Below are positions 61,665-64,000 of a stretch of 64,000 nt of DNA, piece by piece; the first letter of the stretch is position 1, and each line of letters starts with the position of its first letter. The DNA comes from Feifania hominis. Its GTDB lineage: Bacteria > Bacillota > Clostridia > Oscillospirales > Feifaniaceae. The stretch covers positions 124,001 to 188,000 of the forward strand of contig NZ_JACRSP010000004.1 of assembly GCF_014384765.1 (NCBI RefSeq). Direction: 5' to 3'. The position numbers and the translations under genes were made by a program. The notes below the pieces were generated by a model. That model made no database searches, was not told the DNA's origin, and worked only from the letters and a program-made list of their open reading frames with translations.

Positions 61665-63098
61665 ATGAGACAGAATGTTTTGAACTATTTTAAGGAGCTC
61701 AGCGCCGTTCCACGCTCGTCCGGCGAGGAGAAGGCGATCAGCGAATATCTGATGAATTTCGCCCGCACGCGGGGCCTTGAAGCCGTCTGTGACGAAGCGT
61801 ATAACGTTGTCATCCGCAAGCCCGCCTCTCCGGGCTACGAAAACGGCCCTGTCGTGATGCTGCAGGGCCACTCGGACATGGTCTGTGAACAGAACAAGGG
61901 CACGGACCACGACTTTCACAACTGCGGGCTCGATCTCATTGAGCAGGACGGCTTTCTGCGGGCACGCGGCACGACACTCGGCGCGGACAATGGAGTGGGA
62001 GTCGCGATGATGCTCGCCATTCTCGATGACGGCGAGGCCGCGCATCCTCCGCTCGAGTGCGTCATCACCTCCGCTGAGGAGATCGGGCTCATCGGAGCCG
62101 CTGCAATGGACAAGTCCGCTCTGCGCGCGCAGATCATGATAAACCTTGACTCGGAGCAGGAGGGGATTGCGACAGTCAGCTGCGCGGGCGGCATGCGCGT
62201 CGATGTCACCCGCGAGGCGGCGTCTGAGGAGGTCTTGGGTCTCAGTGCGCTGCGCCTCGCCGTTCGCGGACTTTCGGGGGGCCACTCCGGCACAGAGATC
62301 GACCGCGGCCGGGGCAACGCAAACAAGCTGATGGGCCGGCTGCTCTGCCAGGTGCAGCAGCTGTGCCCGGTGCGCATCGCATCTCTCTCGGGCGGCAACA
62401 AGGACAACGCCATCCCGCGCGAGTGCGACTGCGTGGTTCTGCTGCCGCAGGAGAACAGCGCCGCCGCAGCCGAACTGCTCCGGCGGACGGCGGACAAGAT
62501 CAGCCGCGAGCTGGCAGCTGCCGATCCGGGCTTTCGCTTTGAATGCGAGCCGGTGGCCGCTCCGCGGCAGGCCCTCTCACAGGCCGTGTCGCACGATGCG
62601 ATCGAATTTCTCTTCCTCGCGCCGGACGGCCCGCTGCACCGGGACCACAGCGCGGGCGGCTTTGTTGTCAGCTCTGTCAATCTCGGCGTTGTGTCACTCA
62701 CAGAGGGGACGCTCAGCTTCCGCTTCTCTCCGCGCAGCTCCGTCGAGTCGCTCCAGCGGGAGACCGAGCAGATACTGACTCATCTCGCCGGTCTTCTCGG
62801 CTTTGAGGCCCAGACCTGCAGTGAGTATCCCGGCTGGGCATATGAGCCGAAGTCCCGTATCCGTGAGCTCTTCGCCGAGACCTACCGTGAGCTGACAGGC
62901 GGTACTCTGCGCACGGAGGCGATTCACGCCGGGCTTGAGTGCGGCCTCTTCAAAGCGGCAATGCCGGGGCTCGACCCCATCGCCATCGGCCCGAATATCT
63001 CGGGCGCCCACACGCCGCAGGAGACGCTTGACATCGCCTCGGCCGAGCGCACGTATGAGCTTGTCCGGGCGGTGCTCGCCAAGCTCCGGCAGGCGTAG
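61665..63098 (+). CDS. pepD: Aminoacyl-histidine dipeptidase PepD (copy 2), M20 family
   Basis: 477 residues from ATG 61665 (GAGGAG in the 5' end; upstream in-frame GTG is less likely). Metal motifs GHSDMV, LGADNG, AEEIGLIGA, HAGLECG. Clearly paralogous to copy 1, but with differing sequence throughout, so an old duplication or separate origin. Confidence 0.92.
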   Translation: MRQNVLNYFKELSAVPRSSGEEKAISEYLMNFARTRGLEAVCDEAYNVVIRKPASPGYENGPVVMLQGHSDMVCEQNKGTDHDFHNCGLDLIEQDGFLRARGTTLGADNGVGVAMMLAILDDGEAAHPPLECVITSAEEIGLIGAAAMDKSALRAQIMINLDSEQEGIATVSCAGGMRVDVTREAASEEVLGLSALRLAVRGLSGGHSGTEIDRGRGNANKLMGRLLCQVQQLCPVRIASLSGGNKDNAIPRECDCVVLLPQENSAAAAELLRRTADKISRELAAADPGFRFECEPVAAPRQALSQAVSHDAIEFLFLAPDGPLHRDHSAGGFVVSSVNLGVVSLTEGTLSFRFSPRSSVESLQRETEQILTHLAGLLGFEAQTCSEYPGWAYEPKSRIRELFAETYRELTGGTLRTEAIHAGLECGLFKAAMPGLDPIAIGPNISGAHTPQETLDIASAERTYELVRAVLAKLRQA

Positions 63099-63135
63099 TG
63101 CAGGCGGCCGATCTGAGAGGAAAATTTCCGAAAAA

Positions 63136-63168
63136 AAGAGCAGGTCCCATGTCATGGGACCTGCTCTT
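63136..63168. terminator. Bidirectional terminator between pepD copy 2 and the GNAT gene
   Basis: 16-bp perfect stem (63136-63151 with 63153-63168; effective loop 3 bases). A-run on the left, T-run on the right. The right arm includes the GNAT stop codon. Confidence 0.88.
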
Positions 63169-63685
63169 GCTTTTTTGAGATGGAATAGAGACTGTAAGTG
63201 CCCTCGACACCCTGATAGACGTGCTGAAAGTCCTTGACATGCGTCATGCCGATGCGTTCGGCGACGCGCTTGCCGGGCTCGATCGTACTGCGCACGGTCG
63301 AGGTCACACGGTCAAACCCGAGATTGTCAAACGCGTAGCGCACACAGGCCTGCGCTGTCTCGGTGGCAAAGCCTCTGTGCCAGAACTTCTGCAAAAAGAC
63401 AAAGCTGACGTCGAGCACCTGCTCTCCCTCGCACTCCTGCCAGGTGAGACCCGCCTGCCCGAGAAAGAGATTGGTCTTCTTCTCGATGACTGCCCACATG
63501 CCGAACCCATCGTTCTGATAGCGCTTCATCTGGCGGTGGAGCCAGTCGAGCACCTCGTCGGGGTTGAGCGCATGGTCAAAAGCGGTCATCACGTTCTCGT
63601 CCTGGAGCAGCTTGCAAAGATCCTGAAAGTCATCGTACTTGAGCTCGCGCAGATAGGTTCTCTCGGTTTCAATCACTTTTTTCAT
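63152..63685 (-). CDS. GNAT family N-acetyltransferase, RimJ/RimL-like
   Basis: 177 residues. Acetyl-CoA binding core: LDVSFVFLQKFWHRGFATETAQACVRYAFDNLGFDRV, with the R/Q-x-x-G-x-A-like motif HRGFA near residue 104. N-terminus TERTYLRELKYDDF is typical of acetylation of small molecules or protein N-termini. Substrate not known. Confidence 0.88.
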   Translation of the reverse strand: MKKVIETERTYLRELKYDDFQDLCKLLQDENVMTAFDHALNPDEVLDWLHRQMKRYQNDGFGMWAVIEKKTNLFLGQAGLTWQECEGEQVLDVSFVFLQKFWHRGFATETAQACVRYAFDNLGFDRVTSTVRSTIEPGKRVAERIGMTHVKDFQHVYQGVEGTYSLYSISKKQEQVP

Positions 63686-63782
63686 AGCAGTTCACCTCTA
63701 CATGACACTCCACGATTGGTAAGCCAACGGGCTTTTTCGGCCGTCCGGCGCATAGACTGAAAAGAGAAAAGGGGTGGCGAAT

Positions 63783-63884
63783 ATGTACGAATACAAACGC
63801 CTGATCTGGTTTTTCCTCACAGCACTGGTCTGTGTGGGACTCATCCTGACGGCAATCAAACTCAGAGGGCTTCTCTTCGGCTGA
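63783..63884 (+). CDS. Small single-helix membrane protein (33 residues), hypothetical
   Basis: MYEYKRLIWFFL, then a hydrophobic stretch to about residue 25 and a short basic tail ending LLFG. GGGG-type ribosome site 8 bases before the ATG. It is too short for certainty but has the shape of a real small membrane protein. Confidence 0.45.
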   Translation: MYEYKRLIWFFLTALVCVGLILTAIKLRGLLFG

Positions 63885-63892
63885 TGTGTTTT

Positions 63893-64000
63893 CTATTATA
63901 TCATGAGCGCGAAGCGATCATGATATAATGTGGCCATGTTTTTCGGTTGCCCCGCAAGGGGCGAGAAAAACGGCCTGAGTTCCATATAATAGCCGTTCTG
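63893..64000 (+). repeat. Interspersed palindromic repeat, cut by the window end
   Basis: 11-bp perfect palindrome arms (63896-63906 with 63918-63928, TTATATCATGA), then GGCCATGTTTTTCGG, CCCCGCAAGGGGCGAGA, and CGGCCTGAGTTCCATATAATAGCCG. Same family as 61411 and 16351. Confidence 0.8.

Overview
This window looks like a chromosomal segment of a GC-rich, spore-forming member of the Firmicutes, class Clostridia. The evidence is gene order and content. The run yicC-remA-gmk-rpoZ-priA-def-fmt-rsmB-rlmN-stp-prkC-rsgA-thiN-spoVM follows the Bacillus/Clostridia layout. Three sporulation-type genes are present (spoVM, a ylmC/ymxH-type PRC-barrel gene and a ytvI-type membrane gene). Intrinsic terminators, Shine-Dalgarno sites and sigma-A promoters are strong, and GTG or TTG starts are frequent. 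I see no rRNA, tRNA, CRISPR array, transposase or phage gene. The genus cannot be named from the sequence alone.

Layout. 1-3.9 kb: end of an M23 peptidase gene and a nitrate/sulfonate/taurine-type ABC importer. 4-6.5 kb: ferrous iron uptake (feoAB). 6.7-7.6 kb: gpsA. 7.7-15.8 kb: a sugar locus with a ribose-type ABC transporter, a LacI regulator, a NagB-like protein and a PfkB kinase. 15.9-17.7 kb: ylmC, a repeat cluster and rlmB. 17.7-20.2 kb: a large membrane protein that looks like a P-type ATPase without its catalytic aspartate. 20.5-23.2 kb: an EF-G paralogue and a DUF4830 protein. 23.4-36.8 kb: the housekeeping cluster from yicC to spoVM. 36.9-40.2 kb: DUF2461, ruvX and a glycosyltransferase/CsaB fusion. 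40.5-42.8 kb: rpmG-secE-nusG-rplK-rplA. 42.9-46.1 kb: DUF4177, MFS, a phosphoribosyltransferase and ytvI. 46.3-51.1 kb: pheB-hom-thrB-lysC plus a sugar-nucleotide epimerase. 51.2-55.7 kb: an NhaC antiporter, a MATE exporter and a GH26-like lipoprotein. 55.8-58.8 kb: the copper operon copA(Z)-csoR. 59-64 kb: two pepD paralogues around xthA, a GNAT acetyltransferase, a tiny membrane ORF and repeats.

How the parts fit. The sugar locus reads as one regulated unit: import, LacI control, phosphorylation by the kinase and conversion by the NagB-like enzyme. Its three promoters carry inverted repeats placed where a repressor could act. The copper operon has a CsoR-type G-tract operator at its start and appears to encode both the pump and a free chaperone from one reading frame. 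pheB-hom-thrB-lysC supplies threonine-branch synthesis. The 23-37 kb cluster couples nucleotide supply, replication restart, N-formyl processing, rRNA modification and the PrkC/Stp signalling pair.

Items most worth a second look: the degenerate P-type ATPase-like protein (17713-20184); the NagB-like protein lacking two catalytic residues (13939-14850); the in-frame CopA-CopZ fusion with its own internal ribosome site (56328); an interspersed palindromic repeat family (16.35-16.66, 61.41-61.58 and 63.89-64.0 kb); an 89-bp tandem repeat (58.8-59.0 kb); and the GT4-CsaB fusion (37995-40220). Many long open frames lie antisense to real genes in this GC-rich DNA and were left out.
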